Notes under the pieces: generated by a model
What the model saw: only the letters and a program-made list of their open reading frames with translations
The model's database searches: none
Told to the model about the DNA's origin: nothing
Assembly: GCA_963678705.1 (NCBI GenBank)
Contig: OY783209.1
Location: 16,368,001-16,432,000, forward strand
DNA: 64,000 bases
Source: Panorpa germanica
Taxonomy: Eukaryota > Arthropoda > Insecta > Mecoptera > Panorpidae
Direction: 5' to 3'
Part shown: piece by piece, positions 1 through 10,337 of the stretch
Layout of the letters: every line of letters starts with the position of its first letter
How positions within the stretch are numbered: the first letter of the stretch is position 1
Position numbers and translations under genes: made by a program

Positions 1-2245
1 GATGTGCCGATGGTCTGGTTCTCACTCATTACTGTAAATCTTCTTCCAGCTGTTGCACGTAATCTGTTAACAACTGCTTTATGTCTAGCAGTGTACGACG
101 TGAAGCAGTGGTTTAGTACGTGTGGAAGAGTTTCCCTGATTGATCCGCATCTTCTGCAGGTAGCTTCTTCTTCTCGTATACGTGGCCACACAGTTCCATA
201 CAGCGGCAGCAGATTAAGGCGTGCAGAGCGAATGAATTTCTACGTTGCAAAGATAGTATACTCCCTCCCCCTTGGAGATAAAATTGTGACTAGCTTTGTG
301 TAGACGAACACATTCTGCTACCTTCCCCTGTGACCGTTTTCTCACCAGCGATTTAGCTTGTTCCTTGCGCCATTCTCCTCTGAGCTTCTTCAAAACTAAG
401 TGACGACTGTCCTCTCTCATTTCTAAGTGGTTTTTTGTTAAGAGATGAACTTCGCCATTCGTTTCGAAGGCCCATTGGCTGATGACCAGAAGTTCTTAGA
501 TGTTGATGCTCTGCTGATGTGGTCCTCGCTCTCCTTCCCTGAAAGAAATTCCGCCAGATGTTGTGAAGTTGGTAGCATCTTCTCCCGGGTGTGTACTGTG
601 TCCTCTGGCTGCTGTCTTGCCTATTTCCGAACTATTTCGTCTCTTGATGTCAACAGATTGAAAGCGTTGTCGATCAGCGAAAAGTCGCTATCCTAGCTAT
701 CGTAGCCTACTCGAGCTCCAAGCGACTTCTGCATTTCCCCTTCCCTTAAGCAGTAGATAGATGGGTTCTTCATTGATGCAAATGTCCGCATCCCTGAGCG
801 CGACTTGGCGACTGGCTGGCATCCAGAAGCACATACATTTCATTGGCCGGATCTTAAGGCCTATCCTGGTTGCCTTAGTACAAGCCGCTACAGACCGCTG
901 CAGGTGATTTCCCGAGGATCACCACGTCATCTGCGTAGGCCAGCGCGTTGTGTTCATTTACTTCTGGTCCTTAAACGTCCCTTATGAAGGAGTCAATGGC
1001 GAGGTTAAAGAGAATTCCACTTATTAGACAACCTTGCCGTATTCCCCTGCCGACTTCTATGTCCTCAACTATCCCGTCTGCAGTGCGAATGGTGGTGGAG
1101 TTTTGGATGTACATCTCTTTCACGATATCTCCAAATTCTCTTCCAGCTCCTGCATTCAGGACAGCCTTGTAGATAGCCTCGTGCGGGATTGATCCAAAGG
1201 CGTTTTCAAAATCCAGCCAGGCAATACATATGTTTTTCTTCTTGGTTCTAGCATCGTATATGCGTTGTTGTAAAATAAAATTGTTCTCGAAGACACCGTC
1301 ATGGGGGAGAAACCCTTTTTGGCACGGGCTGAGGACATTGTTTCTAATCATCCAGGGTGTTAAACGTGCCGCCAGACAACCTGTATACAGTTTGTATATA
1401 GTTCTAGTAATGGCTATCAGCCTCCAGTTCTGGATGTTTTCGGTGGGTCCCTTCTTGTGTATAAGAATTATGTAGGAGGATTTCCAGGCTGATGAGATTC
1501 TCTTGAAATGAAGACACGCGTTGAGGATCTTCGTAACCACTTTGCAGCCTCTGTCTGCTCCTCTCCAGTAAGAGTAGGTTAACCTATTACTCCTTTGTGC
1601 AGAGTTCTCGAAGCGCTGTAGTTTCTTCATCACTTTATCTTCAGAGAATTTGTCCGTCAGCTACATCTGCCATCTCCCTTTCTGCCTCCTTCTGGCTGCT
1701 GATTGCGTTTCAGGGGTTGGCAGAGTGTTAGTACCATTGACCACCTGTCTAGTGCGCTCGAGCGAGTGCACAGAATTGTGGTTTCTTAGTCCCTGAACTG
1801 ATGGGAACGTCGCAGTGCAATCTTGGCAGGCTAAGGGGTGGAGTATCGTGTCGTGGACTGTTTTGGTTGTTGCGCTGCATTTGTGGCTAGATGGTCTAGC
1901 CGATAGACGCTGCAGGCAATCCCGACTCGCGTGGATGGAAGTGATGTTCGATATGCCGTGTTCCTCCTTCAGACGACGAGTTAGGGCCATCTTTGTTACC
2001 GTCCATGATCCATTGGAGACAAAGGAGCTGCTACAATTGGTTTCCGTGCAGAAGAAGGTCGTCGGAAGCGGGAACATCAGGTAGAGTTACCTTTCTCTCC
2101 TTACTCCTTGGTTTTTCCTCCCAGTGTCTGCGGCTATCTCATCTAGGGGATACTCTACAACGTCTGTTTCACGGCTGGGGGTTGGTGACCTTCCTTCACT
2201 GCTGCTGCTGCTTCTACTAGAGCTTCGTAGTCTTCTTCGGCTCAT
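1..2245 (-). pseudogene. Family A R2-like polyprotein remnant (zinc fingers, RT, start of CCHC region)
   Basis: The likely start is the ATG at 2243-2245, followed by an Arg/Ser-rich stretch (MSRRRLRSSSRSSSSSEG). A TAA at 2087-2089 breaks the frame just before the first zinc finger. In 1661-2077 the first finger keeps CTETNC but its first histidine is Arg (TRRLKEEH), the second is degenerate, and the third (CQDC...NHNSVH) looks intact. In 971-1633 RT motifs 0-4 are present, including AWLDFENAFGSIPHEA and GRGIRQGC. YADD lies at 926-937 in another frame. Further frameshifts follow towards position 1. R2-type elements encode one protein that nicks the target and reverse-transcribes its RNA at the nick. 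This copy cannot make it. Confidence 0.85.
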
Positions 2246-2361
2246 TATGTCCTAGTCCTGGTCTGCAAGTGTAGTACGTGCACTACAAGTACTCCTAGTA
2301 ACCTCTGAGTCAAGATGTACAAGCAGTAGAATCGATCGATACTGACCAACTTTAACTACCG

Positions 2362-2379
2362 GTCCTACCGAAGTAGGAC
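2362..2379 (-). other. 5'-terminal stem-loop of A1 (UUCG loop in RNA sense)
   Basis: On the minus strand GTCCTAC-TTCG-GTAGGAC forms a perfect 7-bp stem capped by a C(UUCG)G tetraloop, just inside the 5' end (CTTATCAGC at about 2392-2400). The same hairpin recurs at the 5' end of the family B leaders although the surrounding leader sequence of A1 differs. See the matching entries at 14268-14321 and 23168-23221. Confidence 0.6.
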
Positions 2380-2416
2380 TTTCGTTGAAAAGCTGATAAG
2401 TAGAGTAAAATTATAT

Positions 2417-4589
2417 ATTCTCGAGATTCACTATATACATGCCTCAGAAAAAATTTCTAAACTTAAAAATTAAATTGTATCTCATTGAATGTGCTTAAGA
2501 TATTTAGATACATTGTATAATTTTTAAAGTATTTCATTTATATGTGTTTAATAGGTGTTCATTGAGGGATTCAGTGGTGGTAGAGCTGTTCCCGAGATGC
2601 GAAGTTCTGGAAGTTCTGGATGTGGTATAGGAGAGTCTTGAAGAATATGCAGAAGCAGAATATTGTAGGAGTTGCCATGGTTTAACAGAAGCTTTTCTGT
2701 GTATCATAGATGGGCCTTGTAGGGTATGTTCTAGTAGTTGTCGTATTGAGTTTTATTGGGCATTATTTCCAAAGATAGGGATGGTTTGCCTGTTTCCCGT
2801 TATATGCCAGATGTATATGCTACGAGAATACATAATTATCTCGGATACTGCCAGTTTTCTTAAGGTCTTTGCATATGACTTAGTGCAGAGTGCCTTAAGG
2901 AAATTCTAATTACTGGGGCCCAAGATCCCAAAGAGGTAATTAATAGTGGTACAATTTAGACACTTTGAAAACGGTCGGACAATTCCAGGCGTATGGCTTC
3001 ATATTTTTCCAGTTTGTTCGGGCGGGTATTTTCCATTGCTTCATATTTATTCTCGAATAGAATGGTGACATCAATTATGAAACATGAATCACCCTTAAAT
3101 AACACAAGGTCTGGTCGAAGGTTTTGAGAACCTAGACTTTGGTTTTCGGACTTTATAGTGAAGTTGCGTCCCAGTGCTGCGTTCTTAATACGCTTAACAA
3201 AGTGTCGTTCTGTATAAATTGGGCCATATTTCTCTAGACAACCATTTAAAATGTGGCCTAATGTTTCCTTTGCCTTCTTGCATACGCGGCATAGCTGTTC
3301 GTGCTCCTTTAACCACGGCATCGCTCCATATAATTTTACGAGGTTTAGGTGCTTAGGCGCTTTGTGGATGAAGTGCCACTCTACGAACCTGGTGTACTGT
3401 GCGTCGTTTATAAAATGTAAACTGGCTTGGTGTTTTGACACACATTGCATCACTTTACCTTGGCTTTTCAGTTTGTGCAAAGTTTTTGTGTTCTTCTTCC
3501 TATATATGGGTCTAAGTATTTTCATTGTGTTACAGCGTTGGGGTTCTCTAATTTAAGTTTCATCGTGGTTTAGAGAAACACCTTCCGTTGTAAAATTCCA
3601 TCTTACTGTGATGCGTCTTGATGCCATTCTAGCTCTTGTCCAGGTGTTAGATGTTGATGTTGCAGGTGCCCTAAATATTCCTTCTATCTCACCTGAGAGA
3701 TTGTTACCTTTGTCTTTATTAGAAGGTGGGGCGCGAAGTCTGCTAGTATAAGTCTCATTAAGTTCCTTCATGGCTAAGTCGGAAGTGATTGTGTCTTTAG
3801 ATGTTAGAAGCTTATATGCGTTATCAATAAGAGATATGTCACTATCCGTAGCTGTGTTCGGAATTCCAATACAACCCTGTCTCGAGAAGCCATATAGATA
3901 GTTGGAGGATGTTTCTTGTGGAATATATAGTGTCTTTTTGATAAGTGGCCTCATCTTATTATCTAATTGTTCCCACATGGTCTTGGTGGAAGAACCAACT
4001 CGCATTACAAAGTTGCATGCAGGGTACATGAACGTTTTGAGGGCATTAATGCGTTGCCATGGCGCAAGTTTACATGACATTATATTCTGTCCAATAGTAG
4101 CGATGGCTTTAGTGTCAGCGTTTCGTGGTATTATATTAAAGGCAACAGGGGCGCCTAACGATCTCTCAATGTCATCCTCTTTCAAGTTTTGTATGTTAGT
4201 ATTGTTGATATTAAAACAAGGTGGAGAATTAGAGGCATTAAATTGCATAGCAAAACATTTCTTAGGGTTCATAAGGAGCCCTACACGTTTTGCTAGCATG
4301 CTTGTTTTGTCAATAAGTTCCTGCAACTGAATGTTGTTGTTACCAATAAGGATGATGTCGTCTGCGTATGCAATGACCCTATGCTCAAGATTTGAGCCTT
4401 GTAGCTGACGTATTATAGGATCAATTGCTATGGTTAATAATAATCCACTAATTGGGCAACCCTGTTTTATTCCGCTGTTCAAATTTATTGGTTCTGTATA
4501 TCCGTTTGCTGTTAGAACTCTAGTTGTATTATTAGAGTCAATATCTTCAATAATACTTACGAAGGTGTTACGAACACCTGCATCAGTCA
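2417..4589 (-). mobile_element. R2-like retrotransposon, family B, copy B1 (5'-truncated)
   Basis: The 3' end begins at the recurring ATTCTCGAGATTCAC block, which also marks the 3' ends of B3 (15910), B4 (26251) and B5 (35127). Homology to other B copies stops at about 4589, inside the RT region, so the 5' half is missing. The 3' UTR is roughly 2417-2955. B1 and B2 share variants absent from the array copies, such as LLLTIAIDPIIRQ against LLFNIAIDSIIRQ, so they form a separate B subfamily. Confidence 0.85.
2956..4589 (-). pseudogene. Family B R2-like protein, C-terminal part (RT, CCHC, RLE endonuclease)
   Basis: Two open segments, 3553-4482 and 2956-3525, are in the same frame and separated by a nonsense TAA after GVSLNHDET. 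The first holds the RT palm with an intact AYADDIILIG active site and the thumb region. The second holds the CCHC knuckle (CRVCKKAKETLGHILNGC) and the restriction-like endonuclease core (RPDLVLF, then IIDVT and a downstream Lys). This order of RT, CCHC and PD-(D/E)XK nuclease is diagnostic of R2-type LINEs. The 5' part of the RT and the N-terminal zinc fingers are absent. With only one stop in about 540 codons this is a fairly young truncated copy. Confidence 0.85.
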
Positions 4590-5191
4590 GAGGAACTACC
4601 TAACTAACATATGTGAACGGTCGATATAGGCTATCATCATTTAGAGCCCCTGCACGCCAAAGAAGTTAGGCCTATTTATGTAAAAGATGCAGTGCCGGAA
4701 GGAATCGCCCTCCATAACCTGCGATAGTAAACTTTGGAAAATACATGGAAAAGAAATTAGAAGATTAGTTGACATACCTGCTTAAAAACATTTTAACGCC
4801 ATTCTTTGGACCGAACGGACATTTCGCGATAATATAGCATAATAATAATCAAAGAAGACTGTATAGGAGCGTGTTTATAAACGAAATTTGACAAACGCCT
4901 TACAAATATCGGATATGCAACCAATTGTACACCTTACATGTACATTTTGAAGAATATCGTAATATCTGTAATGACATAATTTTGACAAGTGATTTATATG
5001 TAGAAATGTTTAAAAGTACACAGAATAAAGTTATAAAACGTAACTTTGCTATATGTCTAATACAGCGTGGGACGCATATGGTGGATATAGGAAATCCAGT
5101 TACAGTCAGTATGCATCAATGTCGAAATAATCTGACCAACTTATAATAGTCCAGAAGAACTATTATAAATTTATCGTCATTGAATTATTTC
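4590..5191. other. Unassigned spacer between B1 and the Jockey-like LINE
   Basis: This is about 600 bp of AT-rich sequence. A 73-codon open frame on the plus strand at 4925-5146 has no recognisable motif and is probably chance. The 3' UTR of the LINE to the right probably ends somewhere here, but I see no poly(T) tract on the plus strand that would mark its tail, so the boundary is unresolved. Confidence 0.4.
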
Positions 5192-7920
5192 CTAATAGTT
5201 TAAGACTATCGATGCGTCAGCGGGAACAGTAGGGCGTTCTATAATTGAACGCGGCATTTTGACTACTGTATAATCACTTGCCTGGTAGGATCCTAGTTCT
5301 CGTATCAGGAGGTTTGTGCTGGCTGGAAGAGACCTGTAAAAGGAAATTACCTTTGCGTGTGTAACACCTGCCAGTGTAGAAATGTGTAATTCGTGTCTGA
5401 TGCGTGCATTACGGATGTACCAACCACATCCCGCAATGGAGCGTAAAAGTTTATTCTGCACGGTTTCTAGGTGTTTAAAGTTCGGCGATTGACCCCATAT
5501 CAACGAGTCGAAGAGTATATCAGTGGCCTAATGTATGTTTTATAAATTAATAGTTGGTTCGGTATGCTCAATTTTGAATTTTGATGTAGTAGCGGTCTTA
5601 GGATAGCTATACGTTGGTTCGCTTTGTTTATACGGCTCTCAATCTCAGGATTGAAATTGAGAGTGCGAGTAAACAGCGTCCCTAAGTAAAGTATCCTACG
5701 GAGCCAATCGCAACCTGTTTGTGATATTGTAATGTTAGCAACGTGCGACAGTTTCGTGGATCTAGTGAAAAGTATACATTGTGATTTTGACGCATTAATT
5801 TTAATGCGCCACTTTGTACAGAAACTGGTGACTCGATGTAACGCATTTTGTAAGTAAGTGACGGCAAGTTGCAGATCTTTGGATCTAGATATGTAGGATT
5901 GATCGTCAACATACGTAGTCCTACAGATGGTTCTACCTAGATCCAGGAGGTCTGAAATAAAGATGTTGTAGAGTATTGGAGAGAGGATACTGCCCTGTGG
6001 CACTCCAGCACATATCTTGTATGTACTGGAGTATACCTTCTCTACCAGTCTGACTGTAAATGTTCTGTTGCTAATGTAGTTGTCTATAAACTTTATAAAA
6101 GTGGATGGGAACTTTAATAAGTACATCTTATACAACAGCCCACGGTGCCATACAGTATCGAAACCTTTCTGAACATCCAAGAAAGCACCTGCACAGTGTT
6201 CCCTTGCATTGAGCGCTTTTGCTACGTATTCGGTGACACGCAAAGTTGCGTGTGTGGTATTATGTTTTTGTCTAAAACCAAATTGGTCGTTAGACAAAAT
6301 GTTGTGTCTTGTCAAGTATAATGTAAGACGTTCGTTAATAACTCTTTCTATCACCTTGGAGATAGCGGGTAATAGTGAAATAGGCCGATAACTACTAGAA
6401 AATTTTGGATCTTTCGTGCCTTTTTTAACAGGTATAATGACTGCGTGTTTTCATCGTGCTGGGAAGTGTTTGAAAAGAAGGCACTTATTGACTATGTTCG
6501 TCAGCAACGCGATTGGTTTCCGGTCGAGAATTTTGAAAAAATCAATTTGGATATCGTCAATACCAGCAGATTTCCCATTCTTACTATCCTGAATTAATGA
6601 TTGAATATGTTTACTGGTTGTAAATCCTAATAAAGACGTATCGCTGCCGCCCATATTAGGAAATTCTGCCTCATACCATTCATTTACCCTTGAAGTAAAA
6701 ACAGGATCTTGAACATCCTCATTGGCCCTAAGTCTTGTAGCTAAGTGACTAGCGATCGCATCCGCTTTGCTACGTGCAGAAAAACAAGTACCATTCGGTG
6801 TACGTATCTCCTGGATTGGACGAAACGCTGGAAGTAAATCTTTAGGTAATTTGTGGAGGGTTTCGAAATCATTGCTACTATTCGCGACTTCTAATTTTGT
6901 CTGCCATTCCAAGTTTTTGTGATTAAGTATTTGTGACCTGACGAGACGTCGCAGGCGTTCGTAGACAGTTTTATCCGAAGATCTCCGTCTACTCTGCCAT
7001 AAAGCGCAAGCCCTTCTCATCAGGTGTATAGTCTGTACAATGTGCGGTGGTAGTGACTGTGAACGAACCTGATATGGCAAAATACTGCGTTTTATAACCA
7101 TATTTATTTTATCATTGAGAGATAATATATTATCTTCAATGTCCAGGGTTGTGATCATTACTGGATTCGCAGTAGTAATGGATTCGTTTAACAGATGGCG
7201 GAAAGTGTTAGTGTCAATATTTGAAATCCTAGGATTTCTTTGACACTTGTTTTTCTGGAACTTGACCTGACAGTCAAACTGAAGTATCACAGCACGGTGA
7301 TCCGAACTAAGGTGTGCAGATGTACTAATCTGTTTTGTGTAGAAAATGCCCTTAAAAAGGAAGATATCAACAACGTCCGGAAGTGTACTGACATATGGGT
7401 AAAGTGTAGGTGTATCTGGGCCCATAACGTCAACAGAATGATTAATCGCAAACGTTTGCAGCGTACGCCCGGGGACATTCGTCCAACGGGAGTTACAGCT
7501 AACGCTTTTTGCGTTTAAATCCCCGCCAACAATTATGCGCTCATGTGTAGTGAAAAGTGTGACAAGGTTTTCGAGCAAAAGTCTCCGGTATGGTGGACGA
7601 TAATCACTCGCAATTAAAGTATCTTGATTAGATACTTTCACCACTACAGCAGTTGTTTCCAGATACCAAAGGTTCCCAATACGCATAACAGTATTGGTCA
7701 CTGACGGATGTATTATTAAAGCGGTGCCACCACCAACCCCATCGCGATTACTTCTATAGAGTTTGTATGGATGAAATGAAATGTCTTCATGTTCAGTGTT
7801 TAATCTAGTTTCCTGAAGCAGTAAAATATGTGGTTTAAATTCCTGTAAAAAAAGTGTTATTTCAGGCGCATTAAATATTAAAAGGCCTTAAAGCCCATTT
7901 ACATTAAACGTTACTATTTA
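5192..7920 (-). pseudogene. Jockey-type ORF2: APE endonuclease plus reverse transcriptase, disrupted
   Basis: The endonuclease begins near 7915 (VTFNVNGL). It shows LLLQETRL, GGGTALIIH, GGDLNAKS, VVDIF and LSSDHRAV, the usual APE-family landmarks. The RT follows with FGFRQKHNTTHA, FLDVQKGFDTVWHRGLL, GVPQGSILSPILYN and a YVDD active site, then the C-terminal domain (LIWGQSPNF, GWYIRNARIRHEL). Breaks seen are a TAA at 7888-7890 right after VNGL, a TGA at 6451-6453 where Trp is expected in the FPARW motif, and a one-base frameshift at about 5515-5520. In this superfamily the protein nicks the target and primes cDNA synthesis. This copy is inactive. Confidence 0.9.
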
Positions 7921-7973
7921 GTAGTTTAGTAGTTTAGTAAATTTGTCCACATATCTAAAATTATTATGATCCA

Positions 7974-9752
7974 TTAACATAATAATTGCATTAATGTTTG
8001 GAGATTCAAGTCTGGAAGAAAGGTATTAATTAGAGGTAGTACTGCTTTTAATATGGTTTTAATTAGCGGTAAAATTGGTTTTATGGAGTTTATTAGTGTA
8101 AGTATATCGAATGGTTGATCTGCAACTTGAGGATTTGGCCTCCTAGATCTCGAACAAGACCTAGAAAGCCGTGGATTGGAGTGTTGCCGTGTTGACGGAG
8201 GTAAAGCAAGAAATTCTACGGTGGATTGATTATTTGTAATATTCGGTGTTACTATATTAGGATGAGGTTCAGGGGCAACATTTTTACTTATAGTAGGGAC
8301 ACCTTTTGGTTCATTTATTTGATTATTTTTATTTTGATTTTTTTTATTTTTATTATTTTTTTGATTATTTTTAGCTTTTTTATTATTTTTATTATTATTT
8401 TTTGATACATTATAAATTAATGGCAGACCAAAAGATTTCATTGATTTTAGTTCGTCCTCCGTAAACTTTGGCAACATCGGAATGGAAACGTTTGAAACCT
8501 GGCTTGTATTTGTAGGAACTGCTACTGCTGCTGCTACCGCTACCGCTGGTGTTGCTGTTGTTGTGGTAGGAATATTCCGTGCTTGCTGGGTCCAGGCGCT
8601 CCTCATTGGAATGGGGGCATCCCGAAATTGTACACGTTGTTGCGTGGGTGGTGGTCTACGCTGAGCAGTTGCAGATTCCTGTCCAGGGTTCATGTTTCCT
8701 TGCTGTAATTTGTGGTTTTTAACAAGCCGTTCACGTATCTTCATAAATACAGTGCACCCTCTGTATCTGGCATTATGGGGGCCATGACTAGATGCGAATT
8801 TGTAATATGTCTTAGCGTCAGCCCTCCCAGACAGAGGACATTTTTCGCTTGTATGTTTACCCGCGCATAGCATGCACGCATAGTTATTTCTGCATGTCAC
8901 ACTGTTATGGCCGAAGCTTTGACAGCGGTGACATTGTGCAGGCACCATCCCTCCAATGTACTCTTCCACCTTGGAGGAGTACATGTTAAGAAAAGTCTCG
9001 TTGAGTTTATCAATGCGCTTGTTATTCGCGGTGTTGGGCAAAACAATGAGGTACAAAGGCATAAGTTCTCCAGTACGCTGATTTTTCAGCTGGTGGACGC
9101 TGATAAAAGTCAATTTGACAGCAGTAAGGTACTGCTCTATGGAAATGATTTTAGTGTTATAAGGTAGACCGCGAATAACCCGTTTTATAGGCAGTTCTTC
9201 CACGTCGGTTGTCAAAGCAGCATACTTGACATTGCTATTGTCAAGTGCAGCAGTTGCTGCGCGGTGTTGGTCGGTGTTGTCGAAATACATCTTAGGGACT
9301 CCCTTAAGATTATCGTTCTTTGTGATTAGTTTCTTGATACCTGCCGCCTTCATGATTAGGACCGTGATGTACAGCGTCATCTCCTGTACGAATGGCACCT
9401 CAATGTGAGACACCTTACCGGTGTAGTGCTGTTTTGTAGGTGGTACTGGTGTTGTAGTCTGTACAGAAGGGGTTCCAGAAGGGGTTGTCACTGCTTTAGA
9501 TGGTCCAGCAATAACGAGTTCGTCTCCGCTCTCGTCGCTTGGCAAGGCAACTATCTGCGGTATATCATCGCAGTCCTTGTCGATGTCCATACCTGTTATT
9601 TCACTTAAAGATTGTTCTAAAGTGGGGGATGGTGGTGACTTTGTCATTGTCTGGGAGGTTGTTTTAATGTCAAAACTAGTTTTAATGAGTCTACGGCGTT
9701 TTCCTTTCAGAAGAACGTTTGTGGTAAATTCTACGTTCCTATCTTGGCTCAT
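7974..9752 (-). CDS. Jockey-type ORF1 gag-like RNA-binding protein
   Basis: An intact 592-codon frame starts at MSQDRN. Residues about 110-255 match the PRE_C2HC-type region that precedes zinc knuckles in insect Jockey/TART-like ORF1 proteins. Two knuckles follow: C274-C277-H282-C287 and C293-C296-H300-C305. A third at about 317-333 has lost its first two cysteines (SSHGPHNARYRGC). Then come an Ala/Thr/Pro-rich linker, a long Asn/Lys-rich low-complexity tract at about 445-475 and a hydrophobic C-terminal tail. ORF1 proteins of this group bind the element RNA into ribonucleoprotein particles. The frame is complete although ORF2 next to it is dead. It could still supply gag function if transcribed, which I cannot judge. 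Confidence 0.85.
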   Translation of the reverse strand: MSQDRNVEFTTNVLLKGKRRRLIKTSFDIKTTSQTMTKSPPSPTLEQSLSEITGMDIDKDCDDIPQIVALPSDESGDELVIAGPSKAVTTPSGTPSVQTTTPVPPTKQHYTGKVSHIEVPFVQEMTLYITVLIMKAAGIKKLITKNDNLKGVPKMYFDNTDQHRAATAALDNSNVKYAALTTDVEELPIKRVIRGLPYNTKIISIEQYLTAVKLTFISVHQLKNQRTGELMPLYLIVLPNTANNKRIDKLNETFLNMYSSKVEEYIGGMVPAQCHRCQSFGHNSVTCRNNYACMLCAGKHTSEKCPLSGRADAKTYYKFASSHGPHNARYRGCTVFMKIRERLVKNHKLQQGNMNPGQESATAQRRPPPTQQRVQFRDAPIPMRSAWTQQARNIPTTTTATPAVAVAAAVAVPTNTSQVSNVSIPMLPKFTEDELKSMKSFGLPLIYNVSKNNNKNNKKAKNNQKNNKNKKNQNKNNQINEPKGVPTISKNVAPEPHPNIVTPNITNNQSTVEFLALPPSTRQHSNPRLSRSCSRSRRPNPQVADQPFDILTLINSIKPILPLIKTILKAVLPLINTFLPDLNLQTLMQLLC

Positions 9753-9851
9753 GGTGAATTACTTAATTATTGCTAGCCCTCAAAGGGTTGCAATAATAAA
9801 AACAACAAACAATTCACATATAAACATACAAGGAAATATCAATTACACACA

Positions 9852-10290
9852 CAAATTATGAATATAAAATTGTTCAAATGTCAATATAATGTTTTACTGC
9901 GGCCGCGACAATGTCAAAATAATGTTTTTATGAGAGTTAAAATTAATTTCACAAAAACATACAAGGGAACACAAATTATAAAAATAAAATTGTTCAAATG
10001 TCAATCAAAATGGCCGCGACAAATGTCAATAATATTTTTGTGAGAGTTATAAACTCAGAATACTTAGAATATTAAATTAATATACACAAAATCTAACCTT
10101 AAATTATCCCAATTGTCTTCCTCCTGTCTTTATTACCCACAATATTCACAAACACTATCACTAAATTAATTTACCACCATATTTATTAATGTTTTAAATA
10201 TAACTCAATTAACAATTTATTAATAATGTTATTTTAGAGGTTCACTCCTGTCAAAATTCAACCACAATAATCACAAACACTATCACTAAA
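9852..10290 (-). repeat. Imperfect direct repeats in the LINE 5' region
   Basis: A 34-bp block starting CAAATTATGAATATAAAATT at 9852 recurs at 9972 with few changes, a period of 120 bp. Each block is followed by a GGCCGCGACAA core and a TTTTTATGAGAGTTA-like segment. A second pair, CACAATATTCACAAACAC at 10138 and its near copy at 10263, has a period of 125 bp. Monomer-like 5' UTR repeats are known as promoter modules in several LINEs. That role here is inference. Confidence 0.6.
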
Positions 10291-10337
10291 TAACTGGTGC
10301 AGGGGATGATGCAACGTCAATATCAGCCATATTTTTA

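Larger units (their letters stand above)
1..2400 (-). mobile_element. R2-like non-LTR retrotransposon, family A, copy A1 (3' end outside window)
   Basis: This is the only family A copy here that keeps its own 5' half. Reading the minus strand, it has a 5' stem-loop at 2362-2379, a leader, an ORF start at 2245, a zinc-finger region, a reverse transcriptase and the beginning of the CCHC region before the window edge. Homologous 3' halves recur at 23594-25783, 32470-34655 and 61871-64000. The neighbour on the right is B1, whose 3' end begins at about 2417, so the 5' end of A1 abuts the 3' end of a family B copy, as throughout the later array. Its frames are broken, so it is a dead copy. Confidence 0.85.
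5192..10337 (-). mobile_element. Jockey-superfamily non-LTR retrotransposon
   Basis: This element has two ORFs in the order gag-like ORF1 (7974-9752) then APE endonuclease plus RT (5192 to about 7920), read right to left. Upstream of ORF1 lies a repeat-bearing 5' region up to about 10337, where B2 sequence begins. The 3' end is not clearly marked. It lies between two truncated family B copies that share a roughly 380-bp segment (4213-4589 and 10338-10715). ORF1 is intact while ORF2 carries at least two stops and one frameshift. Confidence 0.8.

Noticed and set aside
4925-5146. 73-codon plus-strand ORF in the spacer
   Set aside because: No motif, no homologue in the window, and AT-rich composition. 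Treated as chance.
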